Positions 9,613 to 21,097 of a stretch of 64,000 nt of DNA are shown piece after piece. The translations under genes were made by a program, and so were the position numbers. Source of the DNA: Gracilaria gracilis (taxonomy: Eukaryota > Rhodophyta > Florideophyceae > Gracilariales > Gracilariaceae); assembly GCA_030374805.1 (NCBI GenBank), contig JARGSG010000090.1, forward strand, positions 62,001-126,000, written 5' to 3'. Positions within the stretch are counted from its first letter, which is position 1, and each line of letters opens with the position of its first letter. Below the pieces are notes generated by a model. The model worked only from the letters and a program-made list of their open reading frames with translations. It was not told where the DNA came from and made no database searches.

Positions 9613-11826
9613 ATGTCCACGGGCCTCTTAGGACATTGCATTGAAAGGAATTTGAAGATCGATGTCATGCGCGTTCGCAGCTCAAGATCCTCCGAAGGCC
9701 ATGACACCCGCCAAAACACACGGCCACGGCTTGATTACGCTCTCTCACAATCGCGCTGTGCTCTGCTTTCTTACCCTCCGTGCTACGAAAATATGACCTC
9801 AATGCTAGACTACGCCTCACACTGCTACAGTAATGAAGAAGACAATTCTGTGGAGAACGCTGCGAATTGTAACATTGAGGCCGCAGGAGAGACTTGTGAG
9901 GACGCCGGTGATGAAGAGAAATTAGTCATAAGAGCTTTAGGGCCAGCGGAGAAGACAGAGTTGTATGAGAGTGTACAATATTGTGGCTAATGGAAAAAAA
10001 GAAGTGGGCTGCATTTGATGAAACCGCAGCTTATCAGGCGCGCCTTTGCGCACAAGGAAGAACTGGGACTGTTTAGATTGTTTCTCAACGGCTCCTACCT
10101 GAACTGTGTCAGAGCGTGGACGAGTAAGGAACTGCTCGAGCGTGGTAAATGAACAAAACCTCTGAGCATGGACGAGCTGCTTGCGTATCTGGGTCTTGAG
10201 CTCGCAACGTCGGTCCACCGTCTCAATCGACTACGTGATTATTGGTGCAATTCTGAGCTGCTTGGCATTCCTTTCTTCAAGAAGGTGATGGGACGTGACG
10301 CTTTTATGAATATTAGTTCTTGTCTCCGAACATATGCCGAATATGATACGGACGTGGCACTGGTGGATCCGCTTTGGCATAGTCGGCCACTTTTGGAGCA
10401 CTTTGCCAGAAATGCCGCTTCGATGGCTGTCCCGGTGGGGGTCAGCTCCATAGACGAGAATACTGTGCGATGCAAAAGACGCACTTCAGCCCGCTCGTAT
10501 ATGAAGTGCAAGCCGGTAAAGTTCGGTATCAGATTCTACGCTGTCGTGGGGTGGACGCATGCGTATCTCCATAGTTTTCAGGACAACGGCTCTGGGAATA
10601 GGACTGGCCAAAGTCCTGTGCAAAGGTATACTACGCTGTTTCGCAACCTCAGAGGGGCAGTAGATCCCAAGGTGGACGGGACTCTGGTTCAAAAGAAATC
10701 TGCGTCGGCATTGTGGTGTGCCCAAATGGCACACCGGACGCAGCAGTACCCTCTACCTGGTCAGGGACGGTTGCTTGTGATGGACAATTTCTACACCAGA
10801 CACGTCTTAGCGCGCTAGCTTTTCCGTCTTAGTGACGGCGAGTGTAGAATTCTTGGCACTGTTCGATTCACCAATGTAGATGGCATCAACCGTCCAGCGC
10901 TACGCGAAGCCATTGACGACCTCAAACATGCCGCACGGGGAGAATGGCGCCTTGTACAAGTGTTTGAGAAGGGAAGTGGATCCATTGAAGCGAAGAATAT
11001 TGCGAAGAATGCAGGATTTATTGTGTTCAAAGATAGGTCTGTGGTTTCTTTTTATTCGAACGATCTAGCAGATACACCGGAATCCCGTATTCACGGACCG
11101 GACGATTATGCCATTACTTGCGTTCACGGGTTAGCTCCACTGCAGAGATGGACTGGGGAAGAATCGTTGCAGCGCACAACACTCCAGGTGCCATCTATTA
11201 TCGTTGCATATAACCTGTTCATGAACGGCGTCGATAGGTTCGACCAATTCCGTTCTACGACGGCGACACTGAGGAAGGAGCGCAGGGTCACGATGAATAT
11301 TCTCACCTTCGTCTTAGACGCCGCCATCATCAACGCCCATGCTCTGCTCGATGCGATCTCAAAACCCGGTGAAGTCATCATTGACGCCTGGCGCATGAAG
11401 CGAAACCTCATTGAGCAGTTGGTGCACGACCATCTCGAATAAAAGCAGACCAGAGCTGCGCTCACGCCTATCACATCCGCTACTCACAGCATTGATGGCA
11501 GCGTTATTCCAAACTCCACGCCTGCTTCGCGCCATGTTCTGCTGGAAACACAGGGGCGAAAGAGCGTACATTGCCTTCTATGCAGTCTCCTTCCAACACT
11601 TGATCGAGGGCGATACACAATGTATTCATGCACAGAATGTGGTCGTGGCTTTCATATCAATTGTTTTCATTTCTTCCATGAACCAGATTCCGTACGAGAT
11701 ACCCATCCAGCTGTTTACACTGCAATTCTACCGGCAAAAGAAAATCTATCTTCTAAACCACATCGAAACAGACGCAACAAAGTCAGAGCTAGTCTTTCTA
11801 CCGCCAAAGTACTGTTCAAATCGTAA
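9613..11826 (+). mobile_element. piggyBac-type transposase interrupted by in-frame stops
   Basis: One reading frame (codons starting at 9613) runs the whole length. An acidic N-terminus is followed by the DDE core: SSIDENTVRCKRR and KPVKFGIRFYAV near 10450-10550, then MDNFYTRHVLAR near 10780. Next comes the piggyBac block near 11190-11260 (PSIIVAYNLFMNGVDRFDQF) and a C-terminal Cys-rich domain near 11565-11670 (CLLCSLL, YSCTECGRGFHINCFH). Four stops break this frame without any frameshift: TAA 9988, TGA 10150, TAG 10816 and TAA 11440. Each is one C-to-T step from a sense codon (CAA, CGA, CAG). The element is therefore dead or would need readthrough. TTAA target duplications and terminal repeats could not be assigned with confidence. 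Confidence 0.8.
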
Positions 11827-13642
11827 AGTAATGCTTCTTGAACCCCATGTACGCTCCTGTTTTGTCTGGCCAAATCTTTCTGATACCTTCCAGCGCGCAG
11901 TGAGGTATCTGGACGCGCTTTCCCTTGTCCAGTATGCCATACCTCTCGTAGATAAAGCATTTGTAGTCCTGTTTGCGAGCTTCATTATTGTTCACGGCAT
12001 ACGCCCCAATAGCCGGATACACGCCTACCACAGAGGGACCCAACTACATCCAGTAGCAGGGGGATCCTTCGCAGATGCTGCACGTAACGTCTTCATTGTC
12101 GGCAGTCACTTCAGCAATGTCCAGGTGGGCCTCATGTAGTTTAGTCTTCAACGTCTCTTGTCCCGCCGATGGTACATTAGCGCTACTAGCTCCATGCGCT
12201 GTATCTCCTTGCGGCGAAGTGTAATTCATACCTTGTGGTATATTTTCATCTATGTCCATGACGTTGTAGATGAAATGTGGCTAGTGACAGAGAGAGCACG
12301 AAACGGTGAGGTGCAAGCAAAAACAGGAGATGTACAACGTCTCCAGGTAGACGTTAGTCGTTTGTCTCGATCCGTAGAATGCACTTCAGAAGTCCATTGA
12401 ACCGTTTGTGCGTATGCCAAAGGCACACACACAAGTGTGCTTTTCAATCAACTGTAGGGTCCCCATAGCTACACGCCAAACGAGATACGTGCGAACCTCA
12501 TTGGTGTTTGCTAATGTCTATGCCTGTGGAGGTAAGAATTTTCAGTGTCCAAAAGGTTAAGTACTGACTCAACGAATATGTACCTACTGTACAGTAGGTC
12601 TCTACGATAAGGATCCTGTTCTTGGCAGTATACACAGATTACCTGAGATGAATGACTGTTTACGTTTGGGAGTGCACCAACCCTCTTGGCTGGAAGATGC
12701 CCCCAAATTCAAAAGAGTTAATTTAATTGAAACGATTAAAGATATCTTACACACTTTTCTGTCCACTTACAAGAAATGTTAGGTTCACTTACAGCTTTAT
12801 GTTTCAATTCTTCCGAAGGTCGAACTCAATAAAGCGTTTTTGCGTTTTTCCTTACGCCATAAACTTTCTAGTGGGTCCGAGGCAGCTGATGTCTTTCATA
12901 CCTATCATATGTCTAACATAAAGGCAGCAACCTTTTGTAGTCGATATAGATATATTGATCGAAAAAAAGATGTTTTGCCTCATAACAAAATGCATGAAAA
13001 GCCAATTTACGCCGATATTGCGTTTTGTTTTATGCCATAAACTTTTAACGGAAGCATCCCTTTGTAATTTTCAAGCACGTGTCTGTTACATTTACGGAGC
13101 ACCTACGACGATTCGTATTCCTGTACCTCCTGGGAGTTGTCTAATGGTCGATTACGGTCTAGACATGTTGAACCTTTTTAAAGCTATGCTTCTGTACTAT
13201 ACTAACCAAAGATGGCACATCTTTACAAACTGGATGCGTTTCTTTCAATACGTCAGTGAAACTCTTCTTACATTTATAAAGGCATGGCATGTATAATTTA
13301 ATCAGATGTACTAAACTCTTAGTGGGCATCCAAAAGGTAGTCCCCACGAGGGTCTCCGGTACAAAATGTGTAATTCAAGGACGTCGCTCTTACGTCAACC
13401 TGGATGTTAAGGTGTCAATGTGGTTCTTACTTCTTTCATATATGCTAAAATTTATAGCATAGTCTTCTACCATCCTGAACCTTTTGATTTAAAAATATCT
13501 CGATAATACGAAGATACAATCCAGTTGAGCGCTCTCCTCACCTTGAAATCCGCGTTTGCCGCAACAGTACTTCAGCACATTCATTCTTGCGAGCATGAGA
13601 CTATCGTGATCTGAAGGTTTCAACAACACAACCAGACTAAAC
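11827..13642. other. Intergenic, possible piggyBac tail, no gene recognised
   Basis: Just after the piggyBac frame there are only short frames on both strands. The first several hundred bases may still belong to that element, since its 3' terminal repeat was not located. From about 12,600 the sequence is AT-rich with repeated CGTTTTTGCGTTTT-like and CCATAAACTTT blocks (about 12,835 and 13,020-13,050). I see no domain or RNA gene. Confidence 0.4.
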
Positions 13643-14520
13643 ATGCCGAGACTAACAAAGAACTCACCCGCAATGGAGCTTCTTCGGTACAAGTTCCAAA
13701 ATAACCAGATCAGTGAGTCCCAGAAACCAAAAGAAGTTTGGCAGTCCGGGGATTTGTTCAGACAACATACGTTGAACAGCTTTCGAGCTCAGTTCCGTGC
13801 CATTCGCAAGCAAAAAGAAGACAAAACGGGCACGTTTGCTCACAAACTTCTGCCATAATCAACTAAAATCTTTTCTGACAATTAGTTGCGGAAGAAGCAG
13901 ATGAAGACCGCAATCTACTACATCATCGCACAACTAATGTTTCTAATAAGAAGCGTCAGCTTCGTACTGTACAAGGGGATGAAGAATCCGATTCCTCGGA
14001 TATCAGCTTCGACATACCAGGTTCAGAGCTTGTTTCAGCTCCTAATGAGTTTAAACCGCTCTACCTGATATCAATGTGGGTTGAAACGAAAACAACATTG
14101 CAGCACGTGACGGTGGCAGTGGTACTACCCTCCGGGGTTGGTCAAGGGCAGTTTGCATTACATGTTGTAGACCAAAGAATGTTTCTAAAATTTTCTGTTA
14201 CCTGGCCTCCTGAATTAGTAGAAATTGAGATTATGCATAGAAAATGGCTCACAAGTGGTTCCGAAGATTGTCTACAGAGCTACCATCCTAAGGTTGTGGG
14301 ATTCTACAACTCGTTGAAACTTATTAGGAAAAGAAGTTCTGATAACGTGAAGTCTGTAAGTAGAATTCCACTACCGTTTCCCGTTCAGACTCACATATCG
14401 TCGAAATATAACTTGGCATGGATTGGAAGTACAGTGCGAATGGTGTACGTTGAGCTACAACAAGCAAATATAGAGGAGTACACAAAAATTGAAGACACTG
14501 ATGATTTCTGCGTTTCGTGA
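13643..14520 (+). CDS. Hypothetical protein, best read as two exons (234 aa)
   Basis: The first exon (13643-13712) starts with ATG and ends before a strong donor, GTGAGT. The intron is 13713-13885 (173 nt) and ends TTTTCTGAC then ATTAG, a branch-point-like block plus acceptor. The second exon (13886-14520) is in the correct phase: 70 + 635 nt gives exactly 235 codons including the stop. The second exon reads as an acidic stretch (GDEESDSSDISFD), then a globular part with PLYLISMWVET, VTVAVVLPSGVGQGQF and LKFSVTWPPELVE. I do not recognise the family and assign no function. Without splicing the upstream frame would stop at 13858 and the second frame would start at 14074. The splice model is inference from donor, acceptor and phase. 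Confidence 0.55.
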
Positions 14521-15748
14521 GATAAAAATTTGATAGTTGCATTTTCTGAATTAAACAGTGTCTCCATGGTGCAAAATTAATAGGTGTGGCTCTCACTTCA
14601 TGAGCGCGAAACTTTAGTGTGTTTCCATTGAAATGCTCTGTTTAAAGGGTTTAATTCTTTTATCAACATTCTTGGTCAGCAGATTTGGTTGTAATTCTAA
14701 ATTCTGTTCCTAATCTTGGAGCCAACTTACGCTTCTCTCTGATATTCTGGACCATTTTTTATCATGAAAGTTGTCAAAGCCCAGCATTAAAGTTTGTGTG
14801 ATAAGCCTTTGCAGTATTCTGTTTGGAAGGAAACTGAAACTGTCTAATATTTGGTACTGACTTCCGCAATCGTGTTTTGCCACAATTATATACGAAGCCA
14901 TTGCACTCTACTATTTTGTTTGTCTGTTGTAGGTTTGACTTTCGTTCTATCGTCTCCTAGAATTATGTCATGGTATATCTTTCAATTGACATTGCGGACA
15001 AGCTGAAAAAAGACCTTCCAACTTGTTGGTTTACAATCTTTTTTTGTTTCTCTGCGACAGTGAGGAAGCGTTCACGAATGCTTTTTTCCCAAATCTCCCC
15101 GCCATTACAGTACGCTTTCGACGAAGAAGACGTTGAATCCAAGAAAAGGTGACGCTTTTTCAACATATGGTATTCACAAGTTCTACTTCGTGAGCGAAAG
15201 CAACAGATACACGGCCGGCCCAGCTCCGTGATTCCCGGCCCAATTCAATCCATCAGCATGTCAGTACTTTCACAGTGGCTTTTTTGTGAAATAGATGTTG
15301 CGCATCGAACAGAATCTTCTGGCTGAAGAGAGCCGAACCAAGGAATTTCCCTATTTTCTAACGGCGGCCACGATGAGCGCTGTGAAGGACAGCCGATGAT
15401 CTCAGTCGTCGCAGTTTTGGTGCGCACAAACATGCTTTTTTGCTTAGGCCCCCTAAACGTTCCCTCCGTTTTCTTCGCCGGTCGCCTCGGAATGCGGAAG
15501 GACATGGATTTGGACAGAGGCGTGTTGGGCATGAGGGTCCAAGCACGTATATTTGTTGTTCGTGTTCTGAGGTAAGTAAGTGGATTGGCAACGCTCGTTC
15601 AGCAGCACGTGAAAGTTTTTTGTGCTTTATGTTCGCACAAATTGTATCGTATCCAGCGCATTTTTGGATTGTGCAGCTGTTGAGGTTGGCGCCTATTTTA
15701 TGATTTCGTTTCAGACTCTAAAACTTTCGAAAGTAAATTGTAAATGAA
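14521..15748. other. Intergenic, no confident gene
   Basis: A 95-codon minus-strand frame (15532-15245, Lys/Arg/Ser-rich, no domain) lies downstream of the promoter-like repeat at 15632-15717, so a small minus-strand gene is possible but unsupported by homology. A block near 15101-15150 (CCATTACAGTACGCTTTCG) recurs in diverged form near 46111-46155, again suggesting small dispersed repeats. Confidence 0.35.
15632..15717 (-). repeat. Repeat of the upstream region of the TIR-only gene
   Basis: This block (TATCCAGCGCA, TTTTTGGAT, GTGCAG, TTGAGGTTG, TATGATTTCGTTT in order) matches 25345-25425, which lies upstream of the TIR-only gene on the minus strand. Both copies face the same way. It could be a shared promoter segment left from a lost gene copy or a small dispersed repeat. 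Confidence 0.55.
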
Positions 15749-16457
15749 TATCCCTAATGCCAATATTTATTGATCACTATAGTGATCATTAATTTTAAAA
15801 GCTTTGTAGTTCGCCATTTTTGAAAAGTTTTAATTTTTTTTGCGAAATGTGTTCTCTACAATTGTTTAGACTTGTACGTAGAATTTCGCGAAGTTAGGTT
15901 CAATACATTTGTAAGGACAATTCGACTAAGTTTGACTCTTAGAACGAAACATTTGGACACCCAGAACCACTATTGATCACTATAGTGATCAATAGAAATC
16001 TGGAAAAATTAAGTGCATTTCACGTTTTGGCATGAGCTGTAATAAAAATTATTTACAGCATAGAGTTTGCTATCAAGTTTAACGATTGTCTTTTATAGCT
16101 CTAAATCGTCTAATTTGTTGTTAGAGCCGTAGCCACCTGATTCAATGGATACTAGTACAGCTGCAAAAACAGAATATCTTTTTCTAGACATTTTACTCAA
16201 AAAGTCAGTCATTTGTGATCTAAATACGGTTTTACTACTCTTCAGAAGCTCTTGAACTTACACAGTACCCATCACATCCAAAAAAGATAAATAGAAAACT
16301 TTGAGAAAGTATAAAGGTTTAGTTTAGCAAATATCAGACTGTCAAAAATCCACTTTTTGCGCTCTATTGATCGCTATACTGATCATTAAAGACAAAAAAT
16401 AAAATTGCCCAAAACCGCTATTGATCACTATAGTGATCAATAGCGGCATTAGGGATA
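15749..16457. mobile_element. MITE with TA target duplication and repeated palindromes
   Basis: The ends are inverted: TCCCTAATGCC starts at 15751 and its complement GGCATTAGGGA ends at 16455. Each is bordered by TA (15749-15750 and 16456-16457), the Tc1/mariner-type target signature. Next to each end, and twice inside, lies a palindrome built on GATCACTATAGTGATC: about 15769-15790, 15971-15995, 16366-16387 (imperfect) and 16415-16446 (a perfect 32-bp palindrome). The element has no protein frame. By family knowledge it would depend on a transposase elsewhere; the palindromes could be protein binding sites or cruciform-forming ends. Confidence 0.75.
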
Positions 16458-16996
16458 TACTCACGAGGAATTTGTATATGGTTTTCAACAGGGACAAGCA
16501 CAATGTTTTTATGAATACAATTGAAAAAATTGTCAAATGGAATCAAACCTCTTGCATCATTATTGTTCCACGTATTCAATTGCCCTTCATTTGTATATCA
16601 TTCGTGACTCGACTGCAACATTGTCATTTTTTTCGCGGATCAACGTAACACTCATCAGCACAGACAAATCTTGGCAGAGCATGCAGTAGCCAGTGAGTCG
16701 TCGACGCCACGATCCGACCCCACCCGCAGCGCATTCATGTGATAGCTTTGTGGCGCTGTGCTCTTTGTATGCCTAACTTTAGCCCACCGCGAACCGATAC
16801 ACATGACAGGGCAAGACTTGTCTCTTCCAGTCGGAGATACACTCATTACAGCGTGCTCGAATGGTATTTCGAGGAACGAGAAAGTGAATTAATTTGAACC
16901 GGGAGTGAGTGGATGATAGATCTGAAGAGCACCGCCGGCGGTCGTCATGGCAGGCGCTCGCCGTTGTCGCTGTGTAGCCGCAGTATCGTCGTCGTC
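16458..16996. other. Intergenic, target side of the gypsy insertion
   Basis: Only short frames are present. The last bases before the LTR element (GCAGTATCGTCGTCGTC) have no coding signal that I can recognise. The sequence resumes after 22558, where GCAGCATCGCCGTCGTTC follows, itself similar to the left side. Confidence 0.4.
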
Positions 16997-17001
16997 ATTG
17001 T
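16997..17001. repeat. Target site duplication ATTGT (left)
   Basis: ATTGT here and at 22554-22558 directly flank the two LTRs of the minus-strand Ty3/gypsy element. Five bases is the usual duplication size for this class. Confidence 0.8.
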
Positions 17002-17434
17002 TGTTGTTCAGTGTAGGGTACCGCTTGAAGCAGCAGAAAGAATGAAGGAAGTTTGGCAAAGAAGACGGAGGGTACACTCACTTCGAGTTGTCTGCTCGTG
17101 TGAGTTGCCATCCGAAAACTCGGATGGCCTTTTATGCGCACCCTCGCCGGGTCGGTTGAGCGCTGACTAGGCGAAACACTTTTGCTTGTGGAGATATTAA
17201 GCGTTGCATACACTAGATATCTACTGACCATCTTTTGCAAACTAATATTGATTCGGCGACACCAACGTCATGAGTCCCAACTTCAATACATTTCAGTACT
17301 GACTGGATTAGCATTGAACGCAGTGTATATGAAAACGACATATGCGACTGTACACGAGTAGTCTTGACGCAACTACCGCGCATATGTGGCCAAACTGCAT
17401 CCACAACGCTCAGCAGTAGCTACTGTATTCAACA
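17002..17434 (-). repeat. 3' LTR of the minus-strand gypsy element
   Basis: Begins TGTTGTTCAG and ends TATTCAACA on the plus strand, giving TG...CA ends in either sense. It is the same length (433 bp) as the partner at 22121-22553, with about 2% difference by eye. Confidence 0.9.
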
Positions 17435-17474
17435 GCGCCCCGTAAGTGATGAGATGAAAAACGAAATCAGTTAC

Positions 17475-17714
17475 TCAAAGGGAGGTAATGATGGAGCGTT
17501 TTCGGGAAGTTCCAGTCTCAGCTGTTTCCGTTAGATATTCCTCCACGAGTCCCGCCACGTCCTCTCTTAGTGATTCGAGTGTAACCCAATCCGTTTCGTC
17601 TGCAGAAAATCCACGCCATTTGACGAGCATCTCAGTGATTCCCTTTTTCATTCTGATATCCATAAAGCGGTCGATCACCAAAAACTCCCCTTCTTGGTAG
17701 GCCAGGTGATTCAA
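17475..17714 (-). CDS. Chromodomain-like C-terminal segment of gypsy pol (fossil)
   Basis: The segment reads FLVIDRFMDIRM, then MLVKWRGFSADETDWV, the aromatic and Trp pattern of chromodomains found at the end of chromovirus integrases. It lies between the integrase part and the 3' LTR. It is part of a broken element and is listed to mark its place. Confidence 0.65.
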   Translation of the reverse strand: MNHLAYQEGEFLVIDRFMDIRMKKGITEMLVKWRGFSADETDWVTLESLREDVAGLVEEYLTETAETGTSRKRSIITSL

Positions 17715-17773
17715 ATGCTCTTCGGTTACTTCGTAATCTTCGTTTAGAGAAATTTCAATCGTCGACCGTGTAC

Positions 17774-19777
17774 TTAGATTGTTGAGCCATCCACCAAAGA
17801 CCTAATCAGAAATATAAAGCCAGAACGGCATTCTTCAACACAGTACGGACCAAGCCATTTCAAGGATGGCTTAAGAGTGTGATCCCGCTCTTGCGCTCCA
17901 CGTAGAACGTACTTTCCTTCCGTGAAATTACCGGCGCGAACGTTCGTCTTGCGGTTATGAGATTCGACTGCTTGTTGGCGCTTCTTTCCAGAACGGGTAG
18001 CTACGTCCTTGTGCATCTCGTTGAGGGCCGTATGCTTCGCTTCAATGTTCTTCAGACGCAATTGTTCCACATCCCCAATACTGAGCACCTTCGTTTTGTT
18101 ACCCACTCTGCGCGTTATAGCTCTCAGAGGTGAGTCCTGTTTGTGACCGGTGAAAACAGTAAGAGGGCACCTATTCCCAAGATGAGTGAGAGCTGAGTTG
18201 TTCAATAAAGATTGAACAACAGGAAGTACACTAGGCCAGCAGCTGTGTGGTAGCTGGTATTCCGAAAGCAATGCTCGGTACGTTCGTAAAAGCTCTCGGC
18301 ACACCACTTCTACAGTTCCATTAGACCAGGGACAATAGGCAAGAGTGAAATGGTGAGAGGACTTCGTCTTATCCCTCAAATGTCTCACCACTTCGTTCTT
18401 AAAGTGAGAACCTCTGTCGGACATCCACTGCTGTACTACTCCAAATGCAGCAAACCATTTGATCATTGCGTCTGTGACTACCTCAGTAGTAGCTTCAGTG
18501 GCTGCAGTAAGCCACACATACCCGCTGTGGTCGTCTTTAAACACCAAGACGTACAAATAATCGTCCTCAGCAGGCGACATGTAGCAAAAATCAAAGTCCA
18601 GGAGCTTATTTGGCTGAGTAGCATGTAGGGCGTGTCCTAAAGGACGGGGGATCGTTCTGCCAGACTGAGTACGGAGGCAATGCAGACAAGAATCTACAAA
18701 AGACTTCACATCTTTATCCATGGTTTTCCAATAGAAATGAGCCTTTGTTGCGGTCAAAGTAACGTTAAATTCTCTATGACCCCCATGTCCGGTGTGGGCA
18801 GCGATGACAATGCGTAGTTGCAGCATTTCGGCATCAATGGGAATCCAGAAAACGTTCTTCTCGTCCTGTATGCCTTCTTTGGTCTTCGTAAAACGTTTAG
18901 GAACTGCCTGAAGGGCGCAGTCTTGAGCGTGCATAATGTCTTTCAAACATGGCCAGTCAAATTTTGCATCAGCCCCAGGATTGACTGGGGCAAACATCAG
19001 GGCCATAGCCCAAATTACTCTGGAGGCGGTCACTTCTCGCGTAGATGAGACGGCCCAGCGAGTCAACATATCAGCCCAGACGTTCCGCTCGCCAGGAAAG
19101 TGCTCCACGACGTATCGAAATGCACTTAGCTTAATTGCCCAATGCATGAGCTTGCTTGCCGTATGTCTTGAAATACCTGGATTCCTTCCATACGGGTCGT
19201 AAAGGTAGACAAGATTGGCATGATCAGTGAAACTGTTCACCTCGTGACCCACAACGAGGTAGTCCAAACAACACATTGCTTCTACAATTTCGTATCCTTC
19301 CTTCTCGGGTACAGACCAGTTGGCAGCTGATCCTGAAAAAGCTCCAGAAAGAAAACAGATTGGTTCGTGTCGTTGTTCTTCTGTAGACTTGTTTCGGTCT
19401 TCAAACGGGACCTGAGTAAGAACGGCCGCCCAGTGTGACTCTGATGCATCTGTAAACAGACACAGAATATGTACGGGCTTTGGGTACGCAAGCTTGACTG
19501 AAGCAGCTAATTGATGTTTGATATCAGTGAAAGCTGTATCATGTTCGGCGCCCCATGAGCTGCTCAGAGAGAGATTGCGCAGTGCATTCTTGGTTCGTTT
19601 GGCAACCTTTGAATGACACTGCTCAAGTAAATTATGGAGCGGGGCGATGCGTTCGGCGTAAGCGGGGATAGCATTACGCATCCAATTCGTTGCGCATACG
19701 AATTGTTGTAGTTCGCTTGCCATAGTTGGCGACTTCATAGACACCAGTGATTCGAAGTGACGGGGGTGATACTTCAC
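17774..19777 (-). CDS. RNase H and integrase region of gypsy pol (fossil)
   Basis: The 667-residue open stretch begins in the RT connection region, then has the RNase H motif LFTDASESHWAAV, the zinc-binding HTGHGGHREF and CLHCLRTQ pair, and the integrase core with LDFDFCYMS, MSDRGSHFKNEVV and NGTVEVV, in that order. It is part of a broken element. Confidence 0.85.
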   Translation of the reverse strand: MKYHPRHFESLVSMKSPTMASELQQFVCATNWMRNAIPAYAERIAPLHNLLEQCHSKVAKRTKNALRNLSLSSSWGAEHDTAFTDIKHQLAASVKLAYPKPVHILCLFTDASESHWAAVLTQVPFEDRNKSTEEQRHEPICFLSGAFSGSAANWSVPEKEGYEIVEAMCCLDYLVVGHEVNSFTDHANLVYLYDPYGRNPGISRHTASKLMHWAIKLSAFRYVVEHFPGERNVWADMLTRWAVSSTREVTASRVIWAMALMFAPVNPGADAKFDWPCLKDIMHAQDCALQAVPKRFTKTKEGIQDEKNVFWIPIDAEMLQLRIVIAAHTGHGGHREFNVTLTATKAHFYWKTMDKDVKSFVDSCLHCLRTQSGRTIPRPLGHALHATQPNKLLDFDFCYMSPAEDDYLYVLVFKDDHSGYVWLTAATEATTEVVTDAMIKWFAAFGVVQQWMSDRGSHFKNEVVRHLRDKTKSSHHFTLAYCPWSNGTVEVVCRELLRTYRALLSEYQLPHSCWPSVLPVVQSLLNNSALTHLGNRCPLTVFTGHKQDSPLRAITRRVGNKTKVLSIGDVEQLRLKNIEAKHTALNEMHKDVATRSGKKRQQAVESHNRKTNVRAGNFTEGKYVLRGAQERDHTLKPSLKWLGPYCVEECRSGFIFLIRSLVDGSTI

Positions 19778-19861
19778 ACCCTCTGCTGATATAATCCTTC
19801 CGCAGAATTGGACCTGGCGTGCGAAAAGAGTTGATTTCTCTGCGTGTATCTTCAGACCGAT

Positions 19862-21008
19862 TTACTTGCAAACAATAAGAAAAGATTCGATGTTGACCAA
19901 CAGCTCTTCTTCGGTCTTTGCATGGAATAAGAAATCGTCTATCCACTGCGGCATGTTCTCGACGCGTCCGTCGAATTTTTCTGACGAAACTGCTTGAAAA
20001 TGGTTGCCAGAGTCGCTTCCGCCTTGTAAGAGACGTTGTGACGAGTAGACTGCCAGAGGAGTTTGTATGGACATCATCTTCTGTGACTCTGGAGATAAAG
20101 GAACCTGCCAATATCCATGTGCTAAATCGATATTTTCGAAGCAGGTGCTTCCTGATATGTCCTGGAATTTGGATTCGAGATGCGGCATGGCAGATTGTAT
20201 GGGTACAGTGCGAGAGTTTGGCACTCGTAGATCAACTGAATTGCAATTTGGACCTTCCGGGTTTCTCAACTGCGAGTGCTGGCGAAGCCCATCGAGCAGC
20301 TGAGTTCTTGTATAACGCGCCGACCGCTTCCAGCTCCCAAATCGTTTGAATAATAAAGTCGCGTTGCTGCGACACATAACGACGCTGAGAGGACCTGTAA
20401 GGTTTGGCGTTTTCCGTTGGCGTGATGGTCAGAGCCGGAACGTTGACGGGTGGATCTGCGCCAAGTTTGATTCTGAACACGCCTCTGCACTGTTCGAGAA
20501 GTTGGGTTAATTTGCGAGACCCTCGTTCTGACATGCCATTAGATTTGGCCTCATTGATGATTTTTGCAAAAGCTTGATCAATTGATTCCCGACTGTCTTC
20601 ACCGATTCCTGCGGCGAGACACTCTGGGAGCTCTATTGGGTCGTCATCCGCGGCCATGTAGGACAAACCTTGATACTTAGCGGCCGCGAGCTTAAAATGA
20701 TCGGCATGGATATCAAAGAAGTGCTTGTCATGAATATCATCTCGGATTCGAGTGAGATGGTCCTTGAGGTTGAACCCGATTGAGTTGAGAAATGGGCGGC
20801 CAAGGAGGATCTCATCCCTGTCCAGATCAACTACGTAGAACTCTATGCCTCGTGCTCGTACTGGAATGTTGTATCCCGGTAAATAGAGAGTGATAATGAG
20901 AACTACGGTTCGAGATGCAGTGGCTTTCTTAGCGTCCTTACTTGTGAAAGCACCCTCAAGGGCTACTGGTTCGTTCAATGTCTTCATAGAGATATCTGGT
21001 ACTGCCAC
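19862..21008 (-). CDS. Protease and reverse transcriptase region of gypsy pol (fossil)
   Basis: Two overlapping open stretches cover this part. The upstream one carries a retropepsin-like region with ILLGRPFLNSIGF, followed by the start of the RT domain. The downstream one carries DLAHGYWQVPLSP and the MPQWIDDFLFHAKT block, the active-site region of RT with Asp-Asp. It is part of a broken element. Confidence 0.8.
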
Positions 21009-21097
21009 CTGGACTTTGTCAAAAGTTTTGGCGTCGATTGCACTGAAATCAGCTCCGGAATCGCCAAGGATGGTGTCAAATACAGTGTCCTCGAGAG

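Noticed and set aside
15749-16457. CRISPR-like array from the repeated GATCACTATAGTGATC units
   Set aside because: The spacing is irregular (about 200, 400 and 50 bases), the units are palindromes, and the ends are inverted with TA duplication, which fits a MITE in a eukaryotic genome.
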